Shown piece by piece: positions 1-8,804 of a stretch of DNA of 36,357 bases (the stretch's first letter is position 1; every line of letters begins with the position of its first letter). The stretch spans positions 67,529 to 103,885 of the forward strand of contig CALDEM010000026.1 in the NCBI GenBank assembly GCA_937942435.1. The letters are read 5' to 3'. Source of the DNA: an uncultured Saprospiraceae bacterium (lineage in GTDB: Bacteria > Bacteroidota > Bacteroidia > Chitinophagales > Saprospiraceae). The notes below the pieces were generated by a model. That model was not told the origin of the DNA. It did not search any database and saw nothing but the letters and a program-made list of their open reading frames with translations. The translations under genes were made by a program, and so were the position numbers.

Positions 1-26
1 AGCAGTAAGAGCAGTAGGTTTTTCAT
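1..26 (-). CDS. Partial exported protein, N-terminus only (runs off the left edge)
   Basis: Read on the minus strand, an ATG at 26-24 opens a frame beginning MKNLLLLL that stays open to the window edge. A lysine followed by a run of leucines is the typical start of a Bacteroidota signal peptide, so this is probably the 5' end of a secreted protein or lipoprotein. Only eight codons are visible, so the function cannot be stated. The nearest upstream coding trace on the same strand is the decayed propeller fragment ending at 188, so this gene would be transcribed away from the sulfatase at 600. Confidence 0.45.
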
Positions 27-187
27 AAGCAGAGATAAGTTATTGATTGTAATATAAGCGTAAACGGAAGCATCCGACCATAATATATAAGGGTATTCCA
101 GAGGATTGAGGTTTCTGTTGAAGAGAGTAGGCAAACTATCTTATCTACTTACGTCAATAGCCTCAGAAAAATATACTTATAAGCACC

Positions 188-379
188 TTATAATAATGCA
201 GCTTCGTTTCTAATCAGAACATAATTTACAAATGTATTGCCGTCATATCGCCATAATCCATCATAGTCAGGTAGCAAGTTACTACCTGCTTTATCTTCAA
301 TGATGCGACGGACATTTTGAAAAGTTATGTCTTCTTCATGAGCAATCACCTCAAATGACTCGCCATCACATATAAAGCT
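188..379 (-). pseudogene. Decayed remnant of a two-component-regulator-propeller (Reg_prop) protein
   Basis: The minus-strand frame from 379 to a TAA at 190-188 has no good start but encodes 63 residues. It includes CDGESFEVI, then NVRRIIEDKAG, then DGLWRYDGNTFVNY. This is the repeat pattern of Reg_prop beta-propeller proteins, in which a 'V..I.ED..G..W.G...GL.RYDG..F.NF' unit recurs. The upstream codons in frame (GAIGG, then TGA, then SFICDG) suggest the frame continued but is interrupted by a stop. The usual 'GN(I/L)W.G' segment reads GSNLLPDY, so the propeller consensus is also eroded. Parent proteins of this family are hundreds of residues long. I infer a gene relic whose 5' part was lost, possibly when the sulfatase region arrived. 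Alternatively it is a very short degenerate gene, or sequencing errors have broken a longer one. Confidence 0.6.
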
Positions 380-412
380 TCAACCACCTATTGCTCCTAA
401 TCACATTCTACC

Positions 413-512
413 GATTTGATGTGCAAACATGAGCGCCAATCATATTAGGTAATCATATTTATGTCATAATGATAGACAAGTAGTTTTGATTGTCATATTT
501 GCACATCAAATC
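413..512. repeat. 15-bp perfect inverted repeat (20-bp with one mismatch) in an AT-rich region
   Basis: GATTTGATGTGCAAA at 413-427 is the exact reverse complement of TTTGCACATCAAATC at 498-512. Reading inward, both arms continue with one mismatch and then ATGA, giving 19 of 20 matches, with about 60 bases between the extended arms. Imperfect direct repeats of the type ATCATATTTA...ATGATAG.CAA lie near 452-476 and 522-548. This could be a regulatory dyad for the sulfatase gene, a large mRNA hairpin, or the ends of a short non-autonomous element. No transposase is nearby. Confidence 0.5.
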
Positions 513-599
513 ACTTCGGTTATCATATTTACTAAAAATGATAGTCAAATAAAATCATTAGGTTAATTAGCTTTACAAAGAGACTACAAAAACGATCCA

Positions 600-2366
600 G
601 TGACTTCACCTCGACTTCTACTTCTTCTAGTCATACTCACATCATTGCTGATATCATGCCATGAAGACAAAACCACAACATCCCCAACCCACCCCAATGT
701 CATCATCATTTTAGCAGATGATCAAGGATGGGGCGACTTATCGATCCATGGCAACAAAGACATCAACACCCCACACATTGATCAACTAGCGCTAAGAGGA
801 GCAAGCTTTGATAGATTCTATGTGCAGCCAGTTTGTTCACCAACACGGGCTGAGTTGCTGACTGGGCGCTATCACTTAAGGTCAGGTGTCAGGAGTACGT
901 CTGCTGGTGGCGAAAGGATAGATCTGGACGAGCAGTTGATCTCTGAAGTATTTCATGACAATGGATATAGAACAGCGTGCTTTGGCAAATGGCACAGCGG
1001 TGGGCAACATCCTTATCATCCCAATAGTAGAGGATTTGACAGATACTATGGTTTTACTTCTGGGCATTGGGGACATTACTTCAGTCCTCCGCTCGATCAA
1101 AATGGAACTATGGTCGAAGGTCAAGGATATCTCCCTGATGATCTAACTGATCATGCTTTATCCTTTATCAAGGCAAAAGAAGATCCGTTTTTCGTCTTTT
1201 TAGCTTACAACACTCCACACAGTCCGATGCAAGTACCCGATGAGTACTGGGAGCGTCACAAAGACAAAGTGATCAAAGCGGCACCAGATGATTCTATATC
1301 GCAAAATCACGCAAGAGCTGCCTTGTCCATGGTAGAGAACCTGGACCACAACGTCGGACGGATCATGAGTCAATTAGAACAAGAAGGACAATTAGAAAGC
1401 ACGATCATCCTATACCTAACTGACAACGGGCCCAATGGAGTGAGATGGAATGGAAATATGAAAGGGCGCAAAGGCTCTACAGATGAAGGTGGCGTGCGTT
1501 CGCCACTGTTTGTAAATTGGAAAAATCACATCGCTCATGGTCTTAGGATACCACATATCGGCAGCGTCATAGACATCGCGCCAACCTTGATCGACCTATG
1601 CTACTTAACACCAACAAAAGACATTTCATATGACGGCAGTAGTCTAGCAACCTTGCTTTTAGAACAAGAGTCAGTATGGCCAGATCGACATATTGTACAC
1701 TATTGGAGAGACAAGCTCTCCGTACGCACGCAGCAGTATAAGTTGGATCATAATGAAGCACTCTTTGATATGATCTCAGACCCCAATCAACAGATGGACA
1801 TAAGCGAAACAAACAAACCGACTTTAGAATATCTCTTAAGCTTAAAGGATAATTGGAAAAAAGAAGTGAGGACTGAGTTACCAGAAGAAGATCTGAGAAA
1901 GTTTCCAATCGGGCTGAAGCCAAATGCATGGGATCACTTGCCTGCACGTGATGGCATCAGTCATGGCGCCATCAAGCGATCTAATCGATATCCTAATGAC
2001 TCCTACTTCACTAACTGGACCAAAACAACTGATAGCATAACTTGGGACTTGGATATACTCGAAGCAGGCACCTACAATGTATCCCTACACTATACAGCTG
2101 ATATAGATCAGGTAGGCTCAGATCTGCAACTAAAAATCGGAGATGCATCTTTGACTTTTAGTATGGACGAGCCACACGATCCTCCTTTGATTGGCATGGA
2201 TCAAGACAGAGTGCCAAGGATAGAATCGTATGTCAAGGACTTTAAGGAGGTAATGGTAGGTCAGATCAAGCTCAGTAAAAATCAAGATAAAGCAGTCCTC
2301 AAAGCGCTAAATATTGTCGGCCCGAGCACTATCGAAATCAACAGAATATCCTTTCTTAGAGTTTAA
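600..2366 (+). CDS. Sulfatase, formylglycine-dependent (type I), lipoprotein
   Basis: This is a predicted sulfate-ester hydrolase of 588 aa. Residues 1-20 form a lipoprotein signal with lipobox LLISC (Cys20), followed by acidic HED, which suits surface export in Bacteroidota. The metal-binding ADDQGWGD is at residues 39-46. The C-x-P-x-R maturation motif CSPTR is at 79-83; Cys79 should be converted to formylglycine by an anaerobic- or FGE-type enzyme not present here. FGKWH (128-132), NTPH (204-207) and DNG (275-277) complete the active site. The last 120 or so residues form a beta-rich C-terminal domain. The start is GTG: an in-frame TAA lies at 564-566, no ATG follows, and only this start includes the signal peptide. 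It precedes the GH16 gene by 39 bases and is probably co-transcribed with it. The sulfated substrate cannot be read from the sequence, although a polysaccharide is likely from the neighbour. Confidence 0.93.
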   Translation: MTSPRLLLLLVILTSLLISCHEDKTTTSPTHPNVIIILADDQGWGDLSIHGNKDINTPHIDQLALRGASFDRFYVQPVCSPTRAELLTGRYHLRSGVRSTSAGGERIDLDEQLISEVFHDNGYRTACFGKWHSGGQHPYHPNSRGFDRYYGFTSGHWGHYFSPPLDQNGTMVEGQGYLPDDLTDHALSFIKAKEDPFFVFLAYNTPHSPMQVPDEYWERHKDKVIKAAPDDSISQNHARAALSMVENLDHNVGRIMSQLEQEGQLESTIILYLTDNGPNGVRWNGNMKGRKGSTDEGGVRSPLFVNWKNHIAHGLRIPHIGSVIDIAPTLIDLCYLTPTKDISYDGSSLATLLLEQESVWPDRHIVHYWRDKLSVRTQQYKLDHNEALFDMISDPNQQMDISETNKPTLEYLLSLKDNWKKEVRTELPEEDLRKFPIGLKPNAWDHLPARDGISHGAIKRSNRYPNDSYFTNWTKTTDSITWDLDILEAGTYNVSLHYTADIDQVGSDLQLKIGDASLTFSMDEPHDPPLIGMDQDRVPRIESYVKDFKEVMVGQIKLSKNQDKAVLKALNIVGPSTIEINRISFLRV

Positions 2367-2405
2367 GAAGAACAACTGGTTTATCTGATACGTTGATTTA
2401 TAGAT

Positions 2406-3623
2406 ATGAAGAAGTATAACAAGATTTTGATATTGGCATGTGCGTTAGCGAGTATACTGATGATAGGGTGTTCAAGTGACGCTGATCCTACTAACCCTAA
2501 CCAACAGTCAAATGATATCATCCCAGAATTGACGATAGAAGCTGCGATTGCCATTGAGACAGATAGTGGTGGAAAGATGGATTTTGAAGTATCCTCTAAC
2601 CGTTCGGATTTTACTAAGGACATAACTTTCCAGTTTGAGACTAAAGGTATAACTGCAGAACCAGGCAAGGATTTTACAACCGTTTCAGGCCAAGGGACCA
2701 TAGCTGTGGGATCTAACTCATATATCATAAGTGTAGACATTCTCAACGATGATGAGAGAGAGATAGATGAGCTTTTAGAAGTAACCATAAGCAATGCACA
2801 AGAAGCAACTATCGCAAGAGCAACTAATACCGGTAGCATCACTGACAACGACATGTCACTGCTCGGCGATGAAGATGGCTATAACACACCAACAAGCTAC
2901 TTTGGCTTCAGCCAAATATGGAATGAAGATTTTGATGGCGCTGAAGTTGATGAGGAGCGTTACAACTTTGAACTGGGAGATGGTTGCCCTGATATCTGTG
3001 GTTGGGGTAACGAAGAGCTCCAAAACTATACAAACGATCAAAAGAACATAAAATTAGAAAATGGCCGTATGGCCATCACTGCTTCTCAAGAAGACGTGTT
3101 GAGCTTTACTTCTGCTAGACTGACAACTAAGGATAAAGTTGAGTTTCAATACGGCCGTATCGATGTAAGAGCAAAACTTCCTAAAGGTCAAGGCTTGTGG
3201 CCGGCTATCTGGATGCTTGGAGAGAATATAGATGAAGTAGGATGGCCTGCTTGTGGAGAGATCGACATTATGGAGTTAGTAGGTCACAAAGCCAATCAAG
3301 TCTCAGGTACCGCACACTGGGGTGAGCGCGGTCAACCCAGTACCTTTAGAACTTCTACTTATACACAAGCGACGGATTTTAGTGATGGATTTCATGTCTT
3401 CACACTTGTGTGGGAACTAAACAAGATGACATGGTATGTAGACGAAAGAAAGTTTCATACGCTACAAAGAAGTGATGTCGATGGTCAATGGAGATTTAAC
3501 CAACCGTTCTTCTTTATATTTAATGTTGCAGTTGGAGGTCGTTTCCCAGGTGATCCTGATGAAACAACCGTGTTTCCGCAGACTATGGAGATGGACTACA
3601 TCAGAGTTTTTCAGCCTAATTAG
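2406..3623 (+). CDS. GH16 endo-beta-glucanase (laminarinase-like) lipoprotein with Calx-beta domain
   Basis: This 405-aa lipoprotein has its lipobox at MIGC (Cys22), followed by SSDAD. Residues about 42-150 resemble a Calx-beta domain (acidic beta-sandwich, ending SITDND). Residues about 165-405 are the GH16 catalytic domain. The signature GEIDIME is at 284-290, with Glu285 as expected nucleophile, Asp287 as assisting residue and Glu290 as acid/base. The surrounding GLWPAIWML and the FFFIFNVAVGG near the end match GH16 enzymes acting on beta-1,3- or mixed-linkage glucans. A galactan-acting GH16 cannot be excluded. Retaining endo-hydrolysis at the cell surface is the likely role. The gene lies 39 bases after the sulfatase, so the pair may act on a sulfated or mixed glycan. 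It converges with the DUF4249 gene. Confidence 0.92.
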   Translation: MKKYNKILILACALASILMIGCSSDADPTNPNQQSNDIIPELTIEAAIAIETDSGGKMDFEVSSNRSDFTKDITFQFETKGITAEPGKDFTTVSGQGTIAVGSNSYIISVDILNDDEREIDELLEVTISNAQEATIARATNTGSITDNDMSLLGDEDGYNTPTSYFGFSQIWNEDFDGAEVDEERYNFELGDGCPDICGWGNEELQNYTNDQKNIKLENGRMAITASQEDVLSFTSARLTTKDKVEFQYGRIDVRAKLPKGQGLWPAIWMLGENIDEVGWPACGEIDIMELVGHKANQVSGTAHWGERGQPSTFRTSTYTQATDFSDGFHVFTLVWELNKMTWYVDERKFHTLQRSDVDGQWRFNQPFFFIFNVAVGGRFPGDPDETTVFPQTMEMDYIRVFQPN

Positions 3624-3645
3624 AATTATAGAAATTTTATAATTC
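3623..3645. terminator. AT-rich hairpin between convergent genes, possible bidirectional terminator
   Basis: GAATTATA at 3623-3630 pairs with TATAATTC at 3638-3645 around a 7-base loop. It sits between the GH16 stop codon and the stop of the convergent DUF4249 gene, and overlaps the end of the latter. There is only one GC pair and no strong T-run, so termination would be weak. Confidence 0.3.
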
Positions 3646-4698
3646 CCAGTAAGGCGGTCTCACCAAGGAGCTATTATTAATCAAAGTACACTCAGAACAT
3701 CTGGGAGGATTATTACGTCCTGCAAAACCATCTTCGCATTCTGATCTTGCAAACGCTCCTTTATCAGTAACGTCCACAAAAAAGCGATCAGACTTCTGGC
3801 CTACAACTGAAAAGTAACCTTGCACTCTACCGTTCTCATCTGTATTATTTACAAGATTTCCAACTATAGACCCGGGTGGTGGATCAAACAACGTTCCATC
3901 AATATTAACCAACTCCTCAACCCTACTCCAATAATTGTACTCCTCATCTGTCAAGGCATATTGAAATACATGGAAGCAGTATATCTGGTTAAACTTGAAT
4001 GTCATAAGTGTGCTAAACAACTGAAAGTTGTCTATTCTATCTGATGCAATTTCATCTGGATTGAGTATGGCTATATTATTAAAATCAGTAGTTTCTTTGA
4101 TATAACAAATCCTCGGGTTAAGCAACATCCTACCTGCTTCTTGATATTGATACTCTCCATCTAATCTGTATCGCACTGGATGCCTCTCCTTACCTGCAAG
4201 ATCTATGGAAACAAACAAGTCCACAAAATCAGTGCTAATTACATTGCCTACTGCATTGAAACTTTCTATACTGGACACATCAAAGTTAAGCTCTGTAATA
4301 TCCAATGTTGGTTCAGGCGCAACTGTTGGGAGACTACTTATACTTTGACCATCAGGAGTCACAACATCTAATTGATAAGACACACCTGGTTCCACTGATG
4401 TAAAGGCTTTATAAACACCAAGATCTTCTTCATCTTCTGTATAAGTTACAGAAGATCCATCACTACCATTAAGTTCAACTCGAGCGCCCGATATGGGTGT
4501 CAAGATATTGTCATTGCCCACTCCTATGACTGGGCTAAAATCTAGTTTAACTTGGTATTCTCCTGGCACATCAGACACAAGACCATCGACGATCACAAAC
4601 TGACTATCATTATCTATGTTAAGATCTATCTCATCGATACATCCTGCTATTGTAACAACCCCCAGTCCGAGTAAAATGTATTTTAATAAAGTCATCAT
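3637..4698 (-). CDS. DUF4249 lipoprotein, partner of TonB-dependent receptor
   Basis: This 353-aa lipoprotein has a lipobox at about residue 20 (TIAGC), followed by acidic IDEIDL. The N-terminal part (FVIVDGLVSDVPGEYQVKL, ISGARVEL, PGVSYQLDV) is the Ig-like start of DUF4249 proteins, which in Bacteroidota are regularly encoded next to TonB-dependent receptors. The C-terminus has a cluster of cysteines (near CEDG and CSEC). Its ATG overlaps the receptor's stop as TAATG at 4700-4696, so the two are translationally coupled. A SusD-like accessory role at the receptor's outer face is an inference; no ligand is known. Confidence 0.82.
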   Translation of the reverse strand: MMTLLKYILLGLGVVTIAGCIDEIDLNIDNDSQFVIVDGLVSDVPGEYQVKLDFSPVIGVGNDNILTPISGARVELNGSDGSSVTYTEDEEDLGVYKAFTSVEPGVSYQLDVVTPDGQSISSLPTVAPEPTLDITELNFDVSSIESFNAVGNVISTDFVDLFVSIDLAGKERHPVRYRLDGEYQYQEAGRMLLNPRICYIKETTDFNNIAILNPDEIASDRIDNFQLFSTLMTFKFNQIYCFHVFQYALTDEEYNYWSRVEELVNIDGTLFDPPPGSIVGNLVNNTDENGRVQGYFSVVGQKSDRFFVDVTDKGAFARSECEDGFAGRNNPPRCSECTLINNSSLVRPPYWEL

Positions 4699-7115
4699 TA
4701 AAATTTAAAATTGTAAGTAACCGAAGGGAATATCGAACCCAAAGTTGAGATTCTAAATACACTGATACTTCGAGAGGGCACTTGTCTAAAGAATACCGAA
4801 TAAGCATTGCGTCGACTATACAAATTGTAGACAGAGAAGACTAACTTATGCTCTTGACCTTTTTCTATTTTACCAAACGGTCCGATGCTATAAGACACAT
4901 CAAGTCTATGATAATCGGGGATTCTAAATCGATTACGCTCTGAGAATATTGGAATATTTAAAACATTGTCAATGGAAAAATTACTCACTGGTGCTGTAAT
5001 CGGCCTGCCTGTACTATATGTAAAGTTCAATGACAGGTTAGTCATTCTGCTTAACTTCTTAGTCATATTTACATTAAGCGAGTGCGGCTTATCATAGTTA
5101 GAAGCGAACCAGTCACCATTGTTGATCGCCAGTTGTGTATCACTAGCAAGTACTTTTCTAAAAGACCGTGAGAAAGTGTAGTTCACTTCCCATTGGATAT
5201 CGTCTTTGTTATATTTAAAATTAGCCTCTACGCCAAATGATCTACCGACTCCATCAACAAGCTCTCTTTCTAGATTAGGATTAAGTAGTAGATCTGCAAA
5301 ATCACGATACTCGATGATTTTGTCTTGATCTCTATAAAAAGCTTCTATAGAGGAAGAGATCGAGTTGTCATCAAAGTTTTTAAAGAATCCTAGATTATAA
5401 TTGCTACTGGTCTGAGGAGTAGCATAAGTATCTGACAACTTCCAGATATCTACTGGCGTAGATGAAGCTGTGTTAGAGATCTGATTGAGATACTGAAAAC
5501 CACGATTAAAACCAGCTTTTATAGAAGCGGTCTCGGATAGGGCATACCTAAGTGAGACTCTTGGTTCCCAACCACCGAAACTTGCAATCACATCTCCCTC
5601 TCCAAATGATTGAGTCTCCTCTACTGTAAATTCGTTTCTAAAAAAGCCGTCTCTATATATCAACACATCGCCAGGCCCGACACGATCATACTTTGTATAT
5701 CTAGCTGATGCAGAAAAAGAAAGTTTATCATTAATACTCCAATCAACTTGTAAGAATGGAGAAACCGCTATACCTTTTTCATTAGGCAAAGACTCAGGTA
5801 TAGCCGTTGACCCTTCACCTTCAGGAGTCAATGTACCTGGACTTACATTAAAGACATCATAGGATGCTCCAGCTGTTAGTTCTAATCCCTCTTTCACCTC
5901 ATAAAAACCCCTAATCGACGGCCTAACAAAACTTACCTTATTGGTAAATCTTGACAGATCGTTACCTTGTATATCAAACAAGCTGCTTTCATATTCTCCA
6001 ACATTTGCGTTAAGCGTAAGATTAAAACGATCGCTAATCAACTGATTAATATAAAAGGTGCCAGTGCGAGTCGTGTAATCGAAGTTAACCTCATCGGCAA
6101 ATTGAAATTCGTCACCACTGATAAATGATGAAAAGCCAATCTTCGTTTTTTCAGTTACACGTGCATCAGCTTTTAGCGTGATATCAAAAAACGACGATCT
6201 ACTATTTTGTACATCAATATCTTTTACCGCATTGAGTAGATAGTTCATATAGCCCAATCTCGCACCAACGATAAATGATGCCTTGTCTTTGACAATAGGG
6301 CCTTCTACAGTCAGCCTGGATGCAGCCATACCAATACCGCCACGCACCTTCATCTTTTCTTTACTTCCTTCCCTCAATCCCACCTTTAATACAGACGAAA
6401 GTCTTCCTCCATAATATGCAGGTTGATTACCCTTATAAAGGTCGACGGACTCAATCATATCAGGGTGAAACAAAGAGAAAAATCCCAGTGTATGTGTAGG
6501 ATTCATGATCAAGGCATCATCTTGGAGGATGAGATTCTCATCGCTATTACCGCCTCTCACATTAAAACCTGAAGCACCATCTCCTACACTCGTTACTCCG
6601 GACAGCGATTGGATACTACGCAAGACATCGGTCTCACCAAATAATTGAGAGCGACTTTCTAATCGCTTTATATCCATGGTTTCTACACCCATAACAACGG
6701 CTTCTATGTTTTCATTAGCAGCTTTATCAGTGATCACAACCTGCTCTAACTGCACGCTTGATGGCTTGAGATCAAGAGAGAAACCAACGTCTTTATATAG
6801 GCTTATGTGTAGGTTGAAGTCTTCATACCCGAGATACCTAACTATAAAATCATAAGTACCAGCCGGCAGCCGCAAGCGAAACTCTCCATCCTCATCAGTA
6901 ACTGCACCACCAGACATATTGGAGATCTGGATCGTCGCACCAACGATCGTACTCTCATCGTTAGCATCTACAACTTCTCCTATAATATCATATAGCTTGC
7001 CCTGAGTAGAAGTACTCGCTTTACCTGCAAAAATAGTATCAGGCAGACTGGTCTGAGCTACACAATTAAGTGCTAGAATCAAGAAGCAAAATAAGAAGAT
7101 TAAGTTTTTTTTCAT
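4698..7115 (-). CDS. TonB-dependent receptor with carboxypeptidase-regulatory-like N-domain
   Basis: This outer-membrane active transporter has 805 aa. A signal peptide covers about residues 1-21 (ending CVAQ). A CarboxypepD_reg-like domain follows at about 40-130 (IIGEVVDANDESTIVGATI, then TDEDGEFRLRLPAG). The plug domain (about 150-260) contains SVGDGASGFNVRGGN, LNQ-type motifs and NQPAYYGGRLSSVLKVG. The rest is a beta-barrel, ending in an aromatic-containing strand (VTYNFKF). At 805 residues it is shorter than SusC proteins (over 1,000) and is paired with DUF4249 rather than SusD. That suits the receptor class whose ligands may be metals, peptides or siderophores as well as glycans. It is transcribed divergently from the FG-GAP gene at 7286, across 170 bases. 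Confidence 0.92.
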   Translation of the reverse strand: MKKNLIFLFCFLILALNCVAQTSLPDTIFAGKASTSTQGKLYDIIGEVVDANDESTIVGATIQISNMSGGAVTDEDGEFRLRLPAGTYDFIVRYLGYEDFNLHISLYKDVGFSLDLKPSSVQLEQVVITDKAANENIEAVVMGVETMDIKRLESRSQLFGETDVLRSIQSLSGVTSVGDGASGFNVRGGNSDENLILQDDALIMNPTHTLGFFSLFHPDMIESVDLYKGNQPAYYGGRLSSVLKVGLREGSKEKMKVRGGIGMAASRLTVEGPIVKDKASFIVGARLGYMNYLLNAVKDIDVQNSRSSFFDITLKADARVTEKTKIGFSSFISGDEFQFADEVNFDYTTRTGTFYINQLISDRFNLTLNANVGEYESSLFDIQGNDLSRFTNKVSFVRPSIRGFYEVKEGLELTAGASYDVFNVSPGTLTPEGEGSTAIPESLPNEKGIAVSPFLQVDWSINDKLSFSASARYTKYDRVGPGDVLIYRDGFFRNEFTVEETQSFGEGDVIASFGGWEPRVSLRYALSETASIKAGFNRGFQYLNQISNTASSTPVDIWKLSDTYATPQTSSNYNLGFFKNFDDNSISSSIEAFYRDQDKIIEYRDFADLLLNPNLERELVDGVGRSFGVEANFKYNKDDIQWEVNYTFSRSFRKVLASDTQLAINNGDWFASNYDKPHSLNVNMTKKLSRMTNLSLNFTYSTGRPITAPVSNFSIDNVLNIPIFSERNRFRIPDYHRLDVSYSIGPFGKIEKGQEHKLVFSVYNLYSRRNAYSVFFRQVPSRSISVFRISTLGSIFPSVTYNFKF

Positions 7116-7285
7116 GATAACCCTTTACAGCACCCTTGCTTAAGATCATGCATCACTTAAGATTAAAGATACCTTTTGACGACCAGCTCAAAGGTTAGTA
7201 TATGAGCTGATCTGCAAAATAGAAAAGTCTCATTATTATAACGTGCAGTTCTGTCGAGATATGAATATTTATCTACATTTCAGGC

Positions 7286-8791
7286 ATGGAAAAAAATGTG
7301 GCTGTCTGGATAACCTTCTTTGTTTCATTCTTTGGCCTTTTTTCATGCCAAATGCCTTTTGAACCGGACAACTGGGAGATTACCGTGAACAACAGCGGAT
7401 CTTCTTCCTCCCCAAAGGCCACTGACCTCAATGGCGACGGCATACTAGACATCATCCTCGGATCAGGTGCCCAAGAGTTTAAGACAACACCTCATGGGGT
7501 TCTAGCTCTTGATGGCAAAGATGGTTCGACATTATGGGAGATATCCACACGCAATCAGATGGTTGGGACTCCGCTACTCTTTGATGCTAACGATGACACA
7601 ATAGATGATATACTGATCGGTGGTCGATCAGCCGAACTTAACCTCATCGATGGTAAAAGCGGCTCCATCATATGGGAGTACATGCATGACAACCCCGATG
7701 CAGACCTTATCAACGATACACTTATCTTGAACTTCTTCAACGCTCAGCTATGTCCTGACATAGATGGTGACGAGCGCCAAGACATCATCGTTTCGTATGG
7801 CGGATTCATCAAAGCCAAACCTAGTGTTTCAGAGCGTCCTCAAGGATATCTCATGGCTATATCTTCTAAAGATGGAAAAGAACTCATCAGGATGCCTACT
7901 CCTGATGCCAAAGAGATTTATTGTTCACCCGTTCTGACATCGATACTAGAGGGACAATTATCAATTTTGTTTGGCACTGGAGGTGAGACCATAGGTGGTG
8001 GTTTTTATGCTATAGGTTTTTCAGATTTTATAAGCGGTCAGCAAGACCAGGTTACTACGATCATGACCGATAGCCTAAAGGGATATATAGCACCACCAAC
8101 GATCGTTGATATGAATAATGACGGCAATATGGATATCATCGTTAATGCCGTCAATGGCAAAGTGACTTGTGTCGATGGACAAGATCTCTCCATCATATGG
8201 GAGACTCATATCGGCGACGGATACGAGGGATATGCCATGTCATGTCCAGGCTACTTTTATGGAGACGACGATACAAAAGATATTATAACTTCCTATGGAT
8301 ATGGGCCATGGCCAGATACAGAGTTTACGAGCAACGTGCTTATTGATGGACGTGATGGTACTATTGTTTATAAAGATAGTCTTGGCACCTTTCAGTATGC
8401 TTCACCGATTGCTTATGATCTTGATAACAACAAGGTGGATGATGTCATCATCGCTACTAATCATCCGATCAAAACGACTCTGCCCAATACGTCTTATCCA
8501 ACCACCTTTTTAGGCAATGATCTTAGCATACACAACTTCATGAAAAATCAGTCTACCCTGATAAGGCCAACTAAGATAGGCTCTAACCTTGGATCTACTC
8601 CTTTACTAACAGACATCGACAATGATGGATACTTAGACATCATATCTTGCTATATGACTGATTCTAAAAACTTTTATTCATTTTCTAAAATGGCAATAGA
8701 GAGAATAGAATTAAAGTATAAACGAGAGGCACCATTCAATTGGAACTCTTATATGGGCGTAGCAACAAATGCCATCGATCATCCACAATAA
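7286..8791 (+). CDS. FG-GAP/VCBS-repeat beta-propeller lipoprotein
   Basis: This 501-aa protein has a lipobox at FSC (about residue 21), followed by QMPFEPDN. It has repeated calcium-loop units such as DLNGDGILDIILG, DANDDTIDDILIGG, DIDGDERQDIIVSYG, DMNNDGNMDIIV, DLDNNKVDDVIIA and DIDNDGYLDIIS. These alternate with PQQ/quinoprotein-like strands (LDGKDGSTLWE, IDGKSGSIIWE, VDGQDLSIIWE). The whole therefore looks like a single propeller with bound calcium, anchored in the outer membrane. It has no catalytic motif that I recognise. It is divergent from the TonB receptor and convergent with the giant FG-GAP gene at 8805-12344. A ligand-binding or adhesion role is an inference. Confidence 0.85.
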   Translation: MEKNVAVWITFFVSFFGLFSCQMPFEPDNWEITVNNSGSSSSPKATDLNGDGILDIILGSGAQEFKTTPHGVLALDGKDGSTLWEISTRNQMVGTPLLFDANDDTIDDILIGGRSAELNLIDGKSGSIIWEYMHDNPDADLINDTLILNFFNAQLCPDIDGDERQDIIVSYGGFIKAKPSVSERPQGYLMAISSKDGKELIRMPTPDAKEIYCSPVLTSILEGQLSILFGTGGETIGGGFYAIGFSDFISGQQDQVTTIMTDSLKGYIAPPTIVDMNNDGNMDIIVNAVNGKVTCVDGQDLSIIWETHIGDGYEGYAMSCPGYFYGDDDTKDIITSYGYGPWPDTEFTSNVLIDGRDGTIVYKDSLGTFQYASPIAYDLDNNKVDDVIIATNHPIKTTLPNTSYPTTFLGNDLSIHNFMKNQSTLIRPTKIGSNLGSTPLLTDIDNDGYLDIISCYMTDSKNFYSFSKMAIERIELKYKREAPFNWNSYMGVATNAIDHPQ

Positions 8792-8804
8792 GAACCATTC
8801 TAGT

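Noticed and set aside
1567-1947. Antisense 126-codon frame inside the sulfatase gene
   Set aside because: It has no family motif and is fully contained in a well-supported gene on the other strand.
7139-7161. Two CTTAAG hexamers upstream of the TonB receptor, considered as a hairpin or operator
   Set aside because: The arms are only 6 bp of common AT-rich sequence and no further symmetry supports them.
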